From assembly GCA_037968895.1 (NCBI GenBank), contig JBBKWJ010000291.1, forward strand, positions 1 through 22,979: a stretch of 22,979 bases of DNA. Reading direction: 5' to 3'. Positions 7,077 to 14,677 of the stretch are shown one piece after another. A model generated the notes under the pieces. It did no database searches and was not told where the DNA came from. It saw only the letters and a program-made list of their open reading frames with translations. This DNA is from JBBKWJ01 sp037968895. GTDB lineage: Bacteria; Actinomycetota; Acidimicrobiia; Acidimicrobiales; SZUA-35. The stretch's first letter is position 1, and each line of letters opens with the position of its first letter. The translations under genes were made by a program, and so were the position numbers.

Positions 7077-7104
7077 TTGGAGCTAGCCCGCCGCCTGCTA
7101 GCCT
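7077..7104 (+). promoter_or_regulatory. Putative sigma-A-type promoter for the SAM riboswitch transcript
   Basis: TTGGAG (7077-7082) and TAGCCT (7099-7104) are 16 bases apart. The predicted start, near 7111, falls two bases before the first paired base of the aptamer. This fit is a reason to read 7077 as a -35 element rather than as a TTG start codon. Confidence 0.5.
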
Positions 7105-7112
7105 CGCCGGAA

Positions 7113-7246
7113 GCATTCAGAGCGACCTCGCGAGAGGTCCGGCAACCTAGGACGGACACCCAAGGTGCCAGGCTCGTTCCCACGAGCGATGCGGTCGAGT
7201 TCTCAGCGATTGAGTTCTCTGCAAACAATGTTCGAAGTGGGTGTCC
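7113..7246 (+). promoter_or_regulatory. SAM-clan riboswitch (SAM-IV or SAM-I/IV type)
   Basis: The conserved core CCGGCAACCT (7139-7148) and AAGGTGCCA (7162-7170) of S-adenosylmethionine riboswitches is present, with the right helices around it. P1 is GCATT/GATGC (7113-7117 with 7188-7192). P2 is GACCTC/GAGGTC (7124-7129 with 7134-7139), closed by a GCGA tetraloop. P3 is ACCT/AGGT (7145-7148 with 7163-7166). P4 is GCTCGT/ACGAGC (7172-7177 with 7182-7187). The P3 loop bases 7154-7162 are perfectly complementary to 7238-7246, as in the P3-loop/3'-strand pseudoknot described for SAM-IV and SAM-I/IV RNAs. The GNRA-capped P2 leaves no room for the SAM-I P2-loop pseudoknot. The downstream gene is a methionine/cysteine-pathway enzyme, as expected. 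Control is probably translational because no terminator follows. Confidence 0.87.
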
Positions 7247-7265
7247 ACCTAACGAGGTAGAAGTG
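7247..7265 (+). promoter_or_regulatory. Ribosome-binding site in a small sequestering hairpin
   Basis: GAGG (7254-7257), five bases before the GTG at 7263, decides the start of the PLP enzyme. ACCT (7247-7250) can pair with AGGT (7255-7258) around an AACG loop, which would hide it. This mini-stem directly abuts the riboswitch 3' pseudoknot strand (7238-7246), so ligand-dependent pairing there could be passed on to ribosome access. Confidence 0.55.
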
Positions 7266-8462
7266 ACATCAACCAAATCACACCAAGAAGACCCCGAAGA
7301 CTCTGGTCCGAGCCTCGTTACCCGAACGATTACGAGCGGGCGCAGCCGAGCCGGAAATTCGCTGGCCCCTGTGCTCTGGAATTCAACAGCATTTGAATCG
7401 ACGTCGATCTCCGAGGCCAGAAAGCTGGCGACAACATCGAGGCCTGAGCGCTTCTATAGCCGCTACGGCAACCCGTCCGTTGCCGCCTTTGAAGAGGCGA
7501 TTGCCGAGCTTGAGGGAGCTGAGTGCGCCAGAGCGTTTGCGTCGGGAATGGGCGCGATCTCGGGCGTCATCTTTGCACTGTGTTCAACCGGTAGCCACAT
7601 CGTTGCTACCCGCCAGATCTACGGCGGAACCCGCCAGCTCCTCGAAGGGCCATGTGCCCGATTCGGGATCGACGTTACCTGGGTCGACGGCACCGTACCG
7701 GGAGCGATGGCCGCCGCTGTTATCCCAGGCACCACAACGCTCGTCGTTGCCGAGAGCCCGGCCAATCCTCGGCTGGACCTGATCGACCTTGACGAGCTCG
7801 GCTCAATCGTTGGGCCGTTTACCGTCATCGACTCGACATTCGCGACACCACTAGGACAGCAGCCGCTTCAGCACGGGGTTGACCTGGTCGTCCATTCCGC
7901 GACGAAAGCGATCGCAGGCCATAACGATGCGCTGCTCGGTGTCGTCGCCGGCGAACGCGACCTAATCGACTGGATTGCCGGCTACGCCAGCTTGCAAGGA
8001 GCGACACCCTCGCCCCACGACGCAACGAACGCCTTGCGAGGACTTCGAACCCTTTCTGTCAGACTCAGACAACAATCAGCGACCGCACTCGCCCTTGCCA
8101 CTTTCCTTGAGACTCGGCCCGAGGTGGCGGCAACCTGCTACCCAGGTCTCGCAAGCCACCCTCAACACAAGCTGGCAGCACGGCAACTCAAGTCACATGG
8201 CGGCTTGGTGACCTTTGATCTGGTCGATGGGCTTGATGCGGGAGCACGGTTTGTTGAGGCCCTGCAACTTGCGATGCACGCTCCATCGTTGGGCGGCCCG
8301 GAAACCCTCGTGACCCACCCGGCATCGACTACACACGCTGCGCTCGACCCCGACCTGCTCGCCGAGGTACTCATCGGTCCTGGGACAATTCGGGTCTCGT
8401 GTGGACTAGAAGAAACCAGTGATGTGATCGCCGACTTCGCCCAGGCGCTCGCCGCAATCTAA
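7263..8462 (+). CDS. Cys/Met-metabolism PLP enzyme (cystathionine gamma-synthase/lyase family)
   Basis: The 399-residue protein is a trans-sulfuration family (fold type I) PLP enzyme. Markers are FYSRYGNPS (64-72), ASGMGAI (93-99) that binds the cofactor phosphate, the cofactor-ring aspartate D190 in VIDSTFATP, and the Schiff-base lysine K215 in HSATKAIAGHNDALLG. Such enzymes make or split cystathionine, or sulfhydrylate acyl-homoserine. The upstream SAM riboswitch argues for a methionine-biosynthesis role (metB/metZ-like) over a degradative lyase, but the precise substrate is not settled by sequence. The GTG at 7263 has GAGG at good spacing. The longer frame from TTG 7077 would place the riboswitch inside the protein, and the extra 62 residues have no family likeness. 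The TAA stop is the first part of the following palindrome. Confidence 0.9.
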   Translation: MTSTKSHQEDPEDSGPSLVTRTITSGRSRAGNSLAPVLWNSTAFESTSISEARKLATTSRPERFYSRYGNPSVAAFEEAIAELEGAECARAFASGMGAISGVIFALCSTGSHIVATRQIYGGTRQLLEGPCARFGIDVTWVDGTVPGAMAAAVIPGTTTLVVAESPANPRLDLIDLDELGSIVGPFTVIDSTFATPLGQQPLQHGVDLVVHSATKAIAGHNDALLGVVAGERDLIDWIAGYASLQGATPSPHDATNALRGLRTLSVRLRQQSATALALATFLETRPEVAATCYPGLASHPQHKLAARQLKSHGGLVTFDLVDGLDAGARFVEALQLAMHAPSLGGPETLVTHPASTTHAALDPDLLAEVLIGPGTIRVSCGLEETSDVIADFAQALAAI

Positions 8463-8533
8463 AACGAACACGAGCTCGACGGAGTCGAGCCGGTGTCAGA
8501 CACCCAAGTGTTCGTTTGCTCGTGTTCGTTTTA
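8460..8533. terminator. Branched palindrome between convergent genes, probable bidirectional terminator
   Basis: A perfect 16-bp inverted repeat (8460-8475 with 8518-8533) encloses two smaller stems: 8474-8480 with 8484-8490 (loop GGA) and 8492-8497 with 8499-8504. The outer arms begin TAAAAC and end GTTTTA, so a transcript from either side would carry a stem ending in a U-rich run (GUUUUA). The left arm includes the TAA of the PLP enzyme, and the right arm ends four bases from the stop of the VTT gene. GTGTTCGTTT is duplicated on the right side (8508-8517 and 8522-8531). Symmetric placement supports termination in both directions; the branched form is unusual. Confidence 0.7.
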
Positions 8534-8536
8534 GGT

Positions 8537-9229
8537 CTAGTCGTCGAGAGGCGTCTTGTCGTCATTGGGTACGGCACCGTCAGCCACGTCTTTCAGACCC
8601 TTTAGGTCGGAACCACCACCACCGAATTCTCGGAAAAGCGTGTAGCCGACGAGCAGCAGGCTGCCACCGAAGACAAGGATTCTGTTCTCGGCGATGAATC
8701 CCGATACGCCCGAAATCTGGCCCTCAAAGTACGACGCGAACTTGGAGATGAGGAAGAGCCGGGCGAGCGTTCCGGTGATGTTGACGAACGCGAACGTTCT
8801 GAACCGGAGACCGGCTGCGCCAGCGAGAAGACAGACCATGTTGAAGGGGAAAAGAAAGACGGCGATCCACGACCACTTGCGGAACTCGGGGATGATCTCG
8901 TCAGCCTGGTCGCCGAAGCTCCGGCTCCGCCGACTGACCCATTTGACTGCGTTGTCGCCGTACCAGAATCCCATCAAGTAGAAGAGGGGGTCGGTCGACA
9001 GGTGACGGGCGAGTCCGACGACGTAATACCAGAGGGTGTCGACCTCGTTCACGGTGAGGGCGAGGTTGCGATCGCTTGGTCCAAGAGCGATAAGGGCAAG
9101 GGGATGCTGGTCTATGAAATTGGACAGCAGCAGGTCGCTGGCCCATGCAAATACAAACGATAAGGCGATCAAGCCAAAGACGAGGCGGCCAAGCCACTTC
9201 GGAGGGTCGACTTGGTACTCGAATCGCAT
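8537..9229 (-). CDS. DedA/VTT-domain (SNARE-associated Golgi-like) membrane protein
   Basis: The 230-residue polytopic protein has hydrophobic helices at about 13-31, 65-90, 119-138, 142-163 and 182-200. The central block resembles the VTT/DedA core: GFWYGDNAVKWVSRRS (87-102), then FPFNMVCLLAGAAGLRFRTFAFVN (about 127-150) followed by a helix with conserved glycine and arginine. DedA/VTT proteins act in lipid movement across membranes and envelope homeostasis. The specific role here is unknown, and the core differs enough from classical DedA that only the superfamily is claimed. The C-terminus is a hydrophilic tail with a GGGG stretch and acidic end. It is convergent with the PLP enzyme and divergent from SURF1. 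Confidence 0.75.
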   Translation of the reverse strand: MRFEYQVDPPKWLGRLVFGLIALSFVFAWASDLLLSNFIDQHPLALIALGPSDRNLALTVNEVDTLWYYVVGLARHLSTDPLFYLMGFWYGDNAVKWVSRRSRSFGDQADEIIPEFRKWSWIAVFLFPFNMVCLLAGAAGLRFRTFAFVNITGTLARLFLISKFASYFEGQISGVSGFIAENRILVFGGSLLLVGYTLFREFGGGGSDLKGLKDVADGAVPNDDKTPLDD

Positions 9230-9301
9230 AGATGTTCAGGCTAAGGCAAGGTGTCGACGTGCACACAGCAACGGCCAACTGACCCACTAGCGTTAGTCTC
9301 C

Positions 9302-10063
9302 GTGCCCGATGACTGGCGATTCTTGACTGCACCGAAATGGCTGCTCTCCCACATCTTTGTTGCGGGACTCCTTGTGGCGTTCGCGTGGGCTGGTTTCTGG
9401 CAAGTCGGCCGGCTCGCCGAGACAAAGGACCTCAATGCGTTGATCGAGGCCCGGTCGGCGCTCGATCCGATTCAGGTCGCCGATTTGGGCGAACTCGCTC
9501 CAGACGAGACCGACTTCCAACCGGTCTCTGACACTGGCCGCTACGTCGACGAGGAACTCATTCGGGTCGCGAACCGCTCTCTCGACGGAGTAGCTGGCGA
9601 CTGGGTTGTTGCGCTCTTTGAAACCGACAGTGGCGAGCTTGTGCTCGTCAACCGTGGCTTCATCCGGAGGGACGATGTCGCGGCGGCTCCTCTCAGTCCA
9701 GCTTCGCTGACCGGCTGGTTCCGAAAGACAGAGGAAAAAGACAGCGCCTTCGGTGCGACCGATACCGGCACTGGTGAACGGGTGCCAAGGCTTGACGTGC
9801 AGAAGCTCGCAGAGCGCTTCGACGTGGAGCTTTCGCCCGATTGGATCCAGCTCGCTCCTGGCCAGGACACCGGATTTGTTTCTGGTGGCCAGACAGTACT
9901 CCCCGAGGCGCTTGCCCTGCCGCCACTGTCGAATGGGAGCCACTTGTCGTATGCAGTGCAGTGGTTCACCTTCACCGTGCTCGGGGCTGGTGCGTATCTC
10001 TTGGTCCTGCGTAAGCTTGCTCATCAGCGAGCCGAAGAAATCCCTTCGGCCCGCGTCGACTGA
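9302..10063 (+). CDS. SURF1 family cytochrome c oxidase assembly protein
   Basis: SURF1 proteins assist haem a insertion into cytochrome c oxidase. The 253-residue product has the family architecture: an N-terminal membrane helix running into GFWQVGRL (31-38), a long extracytoplasmic region with LVNRGFI, and a C-terminal HLSYAVQWFTFT (about 214-225) leading into a second membrane helix. I prefer the GTG at 9302 (MPDDWRFLTAPKW). It matches where the family begins and is preceded by TAGCGT (9288-9293) suited to a nearly leaderless transcript. The in-frame GTG at 9251 would add 17 residues rich in codons rare here (CTA, TTA) and leave 21 bp between divergent genes. No oxidase subunit gene is in the window. 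Confidence 0.88.
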   Translation: MPDDWRFLTAPKWLLSHIFVAGLLVAFAWAGFWQVGRLAETKDLNALIEARSALDPIQVADLGELAPDETDFQPVSDTGRYVDEELIRVANRSLDGVAGDWVVALFETDSGELVLVNRGFIRRDDVAAAPLSPASLTGWFRKTEEKDSAFGATDTGTGERVPRLDVQKLAERFDVELSPDWIQLAPGQDTGFVSGGQTVLPEALALPPLSNGSHLSYAVQWFTFTVLGAGAYLLVLRKLAHQRAEEIPSARVD

Positions 10064-10084
10064 CGCTGGTAAGGTACGACAGAT

Positions 10085-10711
10085 ATGGCTACATCATCTT
10101 CGACAGAACTGCTAGCGATTCACGGGCTCCGTCTGAAGGGGTTCACGGGCGCCGACACCATTGCGGCCCTATATGGACTGAGCGAAGGCGACACGACCGC
10201 AGCGCTGGGCGCGGCGGCCAAGGCCAGCTTCGTACTGTTGCGCGACGGGCGCCGCACCGGTTGGACGATGACCGCCGATGGACGCATCGAGAATGAGCGC
10301 CTGCTCAAAGAAGAGCTCGACGGGACAAGCGGCCGCGACGACGTGCAGACCGCCTACGAAGCGTTCCTCGCCCTGAATGGACGGATGCTCCAGGTCTGTA
10401 CAAACTGGCAGGTCAAAGGTGAGAACGAGCTCAACGACCATGAAGACGCAGACTACGACGCTGGCGTGATCGACGAGCTAGCGGCCATTGATGCACTAGT
10501 GCAGCCGATCTGTGCGTCGCTCGGAAGTGTGCTCGACCGGTTCGCCATACATGCGCCTCGGTTCTCCTCATCACTGGCCAAGGTTCGCTCTGGCGAGCGC
10601 GAGTGGTTTACGAAACCGATAATGGAGTCGTATCACACGGTGTGGTTCGAAATGCACGAAGACTTGTTGGCCTCGCTCGGCATCGACCGGGCATCGGAGA
10701 AAGCACACTAA
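10085..10711 (+). CDS. Winged-helix-like hypothetical protein upstream of dapA
   Basis: The 208-residue protein has an N-terminal segment (about 6-75) that reads like a winged helix: ELLAIHGLRLKGFTGADTIA, a recognition-helix-like stretch, then a wing containing GWTMTADGRIENERLLKEEL, as in MarR-type 'lT.kGr.....l' turns. The C-terminal part (about 85-200) is helical, with conserved-looking NGRMLQVCTNWQ and ESYHTVWFEMHEDLLASLG. I recall similar proteins in other Actinomycetota without an assigned function. It could be a regulator, but DNA binding is inference. It overlaps dapA by one base (TAATG), so it is the first gene of a three-gene operon. TAAGGT (10070-10075) before the start may be its -10 element. 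Confidence 0.8.
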   Translation: MATSSSTELLAIHGLRLKGFTGADTIAALYGLSEGDTTAALGAAAKASFVLLRDGRRTGWTMTADGRIENERLLKEELDGTSGRDDVQTAYEAFLALNGRMLQVCTNWQVKGENELNDHEDADYDAGVIDELAAIDALVQPICASLGSVLDRFAIHAPRFSSSLAKVRSGEREWFTKPIMESYHTVWFEMHEDLLASLGIDRASEKAH

Positions 10712-11598
10712 TGCCTCGATTTGGCACGGTCCTCACCGCCATGGTGACACCGTTTGACGGCGACGGATCACTCAACCTTGATGGCGCTAGCCAACTCGCA
10801 CGCTGGCTTGTTGATAATGGCAACGATGGCGTCGTCGTCGCGGGCACGACGGGCGAGTCGGCAACGCTTACCCACGGTGAACAGGCCGATCTCATTGCCG
10901 CCGTCCGCGACGCAATCCCAAACCACGTGCTTATCGCCGGGGCTGGAAGCAACGACACCGCAGCTGCGATCGATCTCACCGAGCGAGCCTCGGCCGCGGG
11001 AGCCGACGGAATCCTAAGCGTGACCCCTTACTACAACCGGCCTTCTCAGGCTGGCCTTGAGGTCCACTTCCGGGCGATCGCCGACGCAACCGACAAGCCA
11101 GTGGTGCTCTACGACATTCCCGCTCGGTCCGGTCGCAAAATCAGCACCGAGGTGCTGCTTCGGCTGCTGTCAGTCGACAACATCGTCGGGGTAAAAGATG
11201 CCGCAGGCGACGTGGCCGAAACGGCTCGCCTGATCGCCGAGGCTGGCGACGACATCGAGATCTATTCCGGCGAAGACAAGCTCACGCTGCCTCTATTGGC
11301 CGTCGGTGCCGTTGGTATTATCGGCGTCGCCACTCATTGGGCAGGAATCGAAACGGCGGCGATGTTTGCGGCGTTCAATCGCGGTGACGTGGCTGAAGCT
11401 ACTCGCCTCAACGCCCTGCTGATCCCGAGCTACCAGTACGAGACTTCAGACGAGGCGCCAAACCCGGTGCCTTCGAAGGCAATACTCAACCTCATGGGAC
11501 TCAACGTCGGGCTCTGTCGCTCGCCAATGGGCCCCGCCCCTACCGGTCTTGACGACCGCGGCCGCTCCGTGCTGGCCGGACTTGGACGAACGAACTAA
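10711..11598 (+). CDS. dapA: 4-hydroxy-tetrahydrodipicolinate synthase
   Basis: DapA condenses pyruvate with aspartate semialdehyde, the first committed step to diaminopimelate and lysine. The 295-residue TIM-barrel protein shows GTTGES (45-50), TPYYNRP (105-111), the catalytic tyrosine Y134 in VLYDIPARSG, and the Schiff-base lysine K162 in VGVKDAAG. The ATG at 10711 shares one base with the upstream TAA stop. A longer frame from 10603 lies inside the upstream gene and has no DapA likeness. It is followed by RNase J with another TAATG overlap; dapA-rnj adjacency is a common arrangement in Actinomycetota. Confidence 0.96.
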   Translation: MPRFGTVLTAMVTPFDGDGSLNLDGASQLARWLVDNGNDGVVVAGTTGESATLTHGEQADLIAAVRDAIPNHVLIAGAGSNDTAAAIDLTERASAAGADGILSVTPYYNRPSQAGLEVHFRAIADATDKPVVLYDIPARSGRKISTEVLLRLLSVDNIVGVKDAAGDVAETARLIAEAGDDIEIYSGEDKLTLPLLAVGAVGIIGVATHWAGIETAAMFAAFNRGDVAEATRLNALLIPSYQYETSDEAPNPVPSKAILNLMGLNVGLCRSPMGPAPTGLDDRGRSVLAGLGRTN

Positions 11599-13286
11599 TG
11601 GCTTCACAAGTACGCGTAACGTTTCTCGGTGGACTCGGCGAGATTGGGCGCAACTGTGCCGCCGTCGAAATCGACGGTCGCATCATGCTCATCGACTGCG
11701 GACTCATGTTCCCCGACGATGACATGGCAGGCATCGACCTCGTCCTGCCTGACTTCACCTGGCTGAAAGAAAACAAGCATCGAATCGAAGGTGTTGTTGC
11801 GACCCATGGCCACGAAGACCACATTGGCGCATTGTCGTTCCTGCTCGAAGAAATGCCGCTGAAAATCATCGGCTCGCCGCTGACCATTGGGCTCGCCAAG
11901 AACCGCATTGGCGAGAAGGGTCTGCTGAAACAGGCTGACTTCATCGAAGTAAGCGACAACGACCGCATCAAGGTCGGCCCATTCGATCTCGAGTTCTTCC
12001 CAGTCACCCACTCTGTTCCGCACGGCTACGCCACGGCATTTCACACCCCCCAGGGTGTCATCCTCCACAGTGGCGACTTCAAGCTCGACATGACCCCGGT
12101 CGACGGTCGCCTGACTGACCTCGCTGGTATCGGCCACCTCGCCAAAGACGACGGCATCCGGTTGTTCCTTTGTGATTCGACCAACGTCGAGTCTGAGGGT
12201 TTCTCAGACTCAGAAACATCGATCGGTCAATCAATCCACGACCTCTTCATGGCCAGGCATGGCCGCCGGATTGTCGTGGCCTGCTTCGCCTCACACATTC
12301 ACCGAGTCCAGCAAGTAGCTGACGCCGCAATCGCTAACGGGCGAATCGTTGCCACCCTCGGCCGGTCGATGAACAACAACGTTGCGCTCGCTCGTCAGAT
12401 GGGACTGTTACGAATTCCAGACACTCACTTGCGAGATATCGCTGACGTAGGCGACATTCCCGACGAGAAGCTCTGCGTTATTTGCACCGGTTCGCAGGGT
12501 GAACCAATGTCGGCTCTGTCACGTATGGCGTCAGGCGACAATCGGTTCCTCACGATGAAACAAGACGACTGCGTCATCTTGTCCTCGCATCCGATCCCCG
12601 GCAACGAGTCGAGTGTGTCTCGCGTGATCGACGGACTTATCCGACGTGGAGTCGAGGTTGTCCACTCTGGCACGGCCAGGGTGCACGCCACCGGCCACGC
12701 AAAGGCCGAAGAGCTCCGAGTTATGCACTCAATCGTGCAACCCGAGTTCTTCATTCCCGTGCACGGCGAATATCGCCACTTGGTCGAACATGCTCGCCTT
12801 GCGGGCCGCATGGGTCTCGATGCCGACAAGGTCTTGATCTGTCAGGACGGCGATTCCGTCGTGTTGAGCGATGATGGCTTGAAACGGGGCGAGACCGTGC
12901 CTGCGGAATACATCTACGTGCAAGGCTCTGTCGGCGACCTCGACCACAGCGTTGTTGTCGAGCGGCGCACGCTTGGCACCGATGGCTTCGTCTCGGCCAT
13001 TGTTCCGCTGAAGATCGTTGGTCCAAACGCCGAACTCATCGGCCATCCGCAGATAGTAAGCCGAGGCTGGGTCGACGGACCCGAAGGCGATCAGCTTCGC
13101 AAGGATGCCGCTCAGGCCGTTCGAGACGCGATCGAGAAGGCACTGTCTGACGGTGTCCGCACCCGTCAGCAACTCGAGCAAATCGCACGCCGAACTACTG
13201 GTCGGTTCGTGAGTAACCGAACCCGGCTTCGTCCAATGATCGTGCCGGTAGTGCTTGGTGCTCATGAGGGCGACGGCAAGTCCTAG
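11598..13286 (+). CDS. rnj: Ribonuclease J (metallo-beta-lactamase/beta-CASP)
   Basis: RNase J is an endo- and 5'-exoribonuclease for mRNA decay and rRNA maturation. The 562-residue protein begins with the family's LGGLGEIGRN (10-19) and has the di-zinc motif THGHEDH (69-75). Further zinc ligands lie in VTHSVPH and HSGDFKLD, the beta-CASP part contains CTGSQGEPMSALSRMA and SSHPIPGNE, and the end of the core has HVHATGHA-like ARVHATGHAKAEE followed by FIPVHGEYRHL. The C-terminal RNase J domain follows (about 450-562). The start overlaps the dapA stop by one base, indicating translational coupling. Together with pnp it gives this window two central RNA-decay enzymes. Confidence 0.96.
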   Translation: MASQVRVTFLGGLGEIGRNCAAVEIDGRIMLIDCGLMFPDDDMAGIDLVLPDFTWLKENKHRIEGVVATHGHEDHIGALSFLLEEMPLKIIGSPLTIGLAKNRIGEKGLLKQADFIEVSDNDRIKVGPFDLEFFPVTHSVPHGYATAFHTPQGVILHSGDFKLDMTPVDGRLTDLAGIGHLAKDDGIRLFLCDSTNVESEGFSDSETSIGQSIHDLFMARHGRRIVVACFASHIHRVQQVADAAIANGRIVATLGRSMNNNVALARQMGLLRIPDTHLRDIADVGDIPDEKLCVICTGSQGEPMSALSRMASGDNRFLTMKQDDCVILSSHPIPGNESSVSRVIDGLIRRGVEVVHSGTARVHATGHAKAEELRVMHSIVQPEFFIPVHGEYRHLVEHARLAGRMGLDADKVLICQDGDSVVLSDDGLKRGETVPAEYIYVQGSVGDLDHSVVVERRTLGTDGFVSAIVPLKIVGPNAELIGHPQIVSRGWVDGPEGDQLRKDAAQAVRDAIEKALSDGVRTRQQLEQIARRTTGRFVSNRTRLRPMIVPVVLGAHEGDGKS

Positions 13287-13366
13287 CGAGATCGTACGCC
13301 TATGAGGTTGTACGTCCGTAAGAGCCTCGACGGAATGGCTCGCAGCAACTAAGGGTTATTCGAACC

Positions 13367-14590
13367 ATGCCAATGCCAAGCACACACGTCACGTTCACCG
13401 GTAGCCACGAGGCTCAACTATCGGCACGACTCGACCTGCCGGCTGGACCCGTCAAGGCATATGCCCTTTTTGCTCACTGTTTCACATGCTCTAAGGACCT
13501 CTTCGTCGTAGGAAGGATGGTCGCAGGCCTCACGGCGCAGGGCATCGGCGTCTTTCGATTCGACTTCACTGGCCTTGGGCAGAGCGACGGCGACTTCAGC
13601 GACACATCGTTTTCATCCAATATCGAAGACCTCCGCCTCGCCGCTCAATGGCTTGCTGACAATTATTCCGCTCCGCAGCTACTCGTTGGCCACAGCCTCG
13701 GCGGGAGCGCAACGCTTGCACTCGCAGGCGAACTTGATTCAGTGAGGGCTGTTGCCACAATCGGTGCGCCCTCGTCAGCCTGTCACGTCCAGGACCTTTT
13801 CGAGGATGGCCTCTCTGAGATTCATGCCACTGGCTCCGCCGATATCCGAATTGGTGGCCGCGTAATCACGATTGGCGATGAAATGGTTCACGATCTCGAA
13901 ACACACTCGATCGAAGACCGGGTCGCGGGGCTAGATGCCGCTCTGCTAGTGGTGCACTCGCCAGTAGACCAGACGGTGAGCGTCGATCACGCGGCCCGAA
14001 TCTTCACTGCTGCTCGGCACCCAAAGTCATTTCTTGGAGTTGATGGCGCCGATCATCTGCTCTCCAGACACGAAGACGCAACCTTTGTTGCCGACGAGAT
14101 CGCTCGCTGGGCGCTTCGCTACATCGAGGACGAGGCGCCAGCATTGCCAGAGCCTCGAGCATCGGCACCGGTCGTTGTAGCGGAAACGGGGCAGGGAACG
14201 TTTCTCAATTCGGTTGTCAGCGGCGACCATCGTTTCTTGGCTGACGAGCCGGTGTCTATCGGCGGTTTCGATGCTGGCCCCGGGCCGTTTGACTTCCTGG
14301 CCGCTGGACTTGGGGCCTGCACGTCAATGACCCTGCGTATGTACGCCAACCGGAAGAAAATGAAACTTGATCGGGTGACCGTCGAGGTCTATCACGAGAA
14401 GGTGGATCACGATGCCGACCGAGACGGCAAGATCCCTCCCGGCAAGCTTGATGTGTTCACCAGGCGGCTAAAGATCGAGGGCGACCTCGCGGAGGGGGAA
14501 CGAAACGATCTCCTTCGAATCGCCGACCGGTGTCCGGTGCATCAAACGTTGGAAGCGGGCTCTCGGATCGTGACGACCAACCTCGAATAA
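13367..14590 (+). CDS. Alpha/beta-hydrolase - OsmC fusion protein
   Basis: The 407-residue protein joins two domains. Residues about 5-255 form an alpha/beta hydrolase with the nucleophile elbow GHSLGGS (S110), an acidic residue in VVHSPVDQTV, and the histidine in GADHLLSRHED. Residues about 270-407 form an OsmC/Ohr domain with GACTSMTLRMYA (C318) and DRCPVHQTLE (C389), the two redox cysteines of organic-peroxide reductases. This bifunctional architecture is known in many bacteria and probably handles a lipid or organic peroxide substrate; the coupling of activities is not established. The ATG at 13367 has TAAGGG 11 bases upstream; an ATG at 13373 is an alternative start. It stands alone, 80 bp from rnj. 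Confidence 0.93.
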   Translation: MPMPSTHVTFTGSHEAQLSARLDLPAGPVKAYALFAHCFTCSKDLFVVGRMVAGLTAQGIGVFRFDFTGLGQSDGDFSDTSFSSNIEDLRLAAQWLADNYSAPQLLVGHSLGGSATLALAGELDSVRAVATIGAPSSACHVQDLFEDGLSEIHATGSADIRIGGRVITIGDEMVHDLETHSIEDRVAGLDAALLVVHSPVDQTVSVDHAARIFTAARHPKSFLGVDGADHLLSRHEDATFVADEIARWALRYIEDEAPALPEPRASAPVVVAETGQGTFLNSVVSGDHRFLADEPVSIGGFDAGPGPFDFLAAGLGACTSMTLRMYANRKKMKLDRVTVEVYHEKVDHDADRDGKIPPGKLDVFTRRLKIEGDLAEGERNDLLRIADRCPVHQTLEAGSRIVTTNLE

Positions 14591-14643
14591 ACCTCGGTCT
14601 CTCGCTGTGATGCAACAAGCAGCGCTTCGAACTGGCTAAACGC

Positions 14644-14670
14644 TACAGAAACGACGTCCAGCGCCGATAG
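14644..14670 (+). promoter_or_regulatory. Putative sigma-28-like promoter of the diguanylate cyclase
   Basis: GCCGATAG (14663-14670) is preceded at the canonical 11-base spacing by TACAGAAA (14644-14651), which matches TAAAGTTT at only four of eight positions. The expected +1 is at about 14677-14678, on the ATG, giving a leaderless mRNA; no Shine-Dalgarno sequence is present. A motility-type sigma factor controlling a c-di-GMP enzyme is biologically sensible, but the -35 match is weak. Confidence 0.4.
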
Positions 14671-14677
14671 GGATGTG

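Noticed and set aside
7077..7262. Upstream TTG start extending the PLP enzyme by 62 residues
   Set aside because: The stretch is a riboswitch with its own promoter, the extra residues have no family likeness, and the GTG at 7263 has a good ribosome-binding site.
9251..9301. Upstream GTG for SURF1
   Set aside because: Codons CTA and TTA are atypical here, the ribosome-binding site is weak, and the divergent gene would be only 21 bp away. Not fully excluded.
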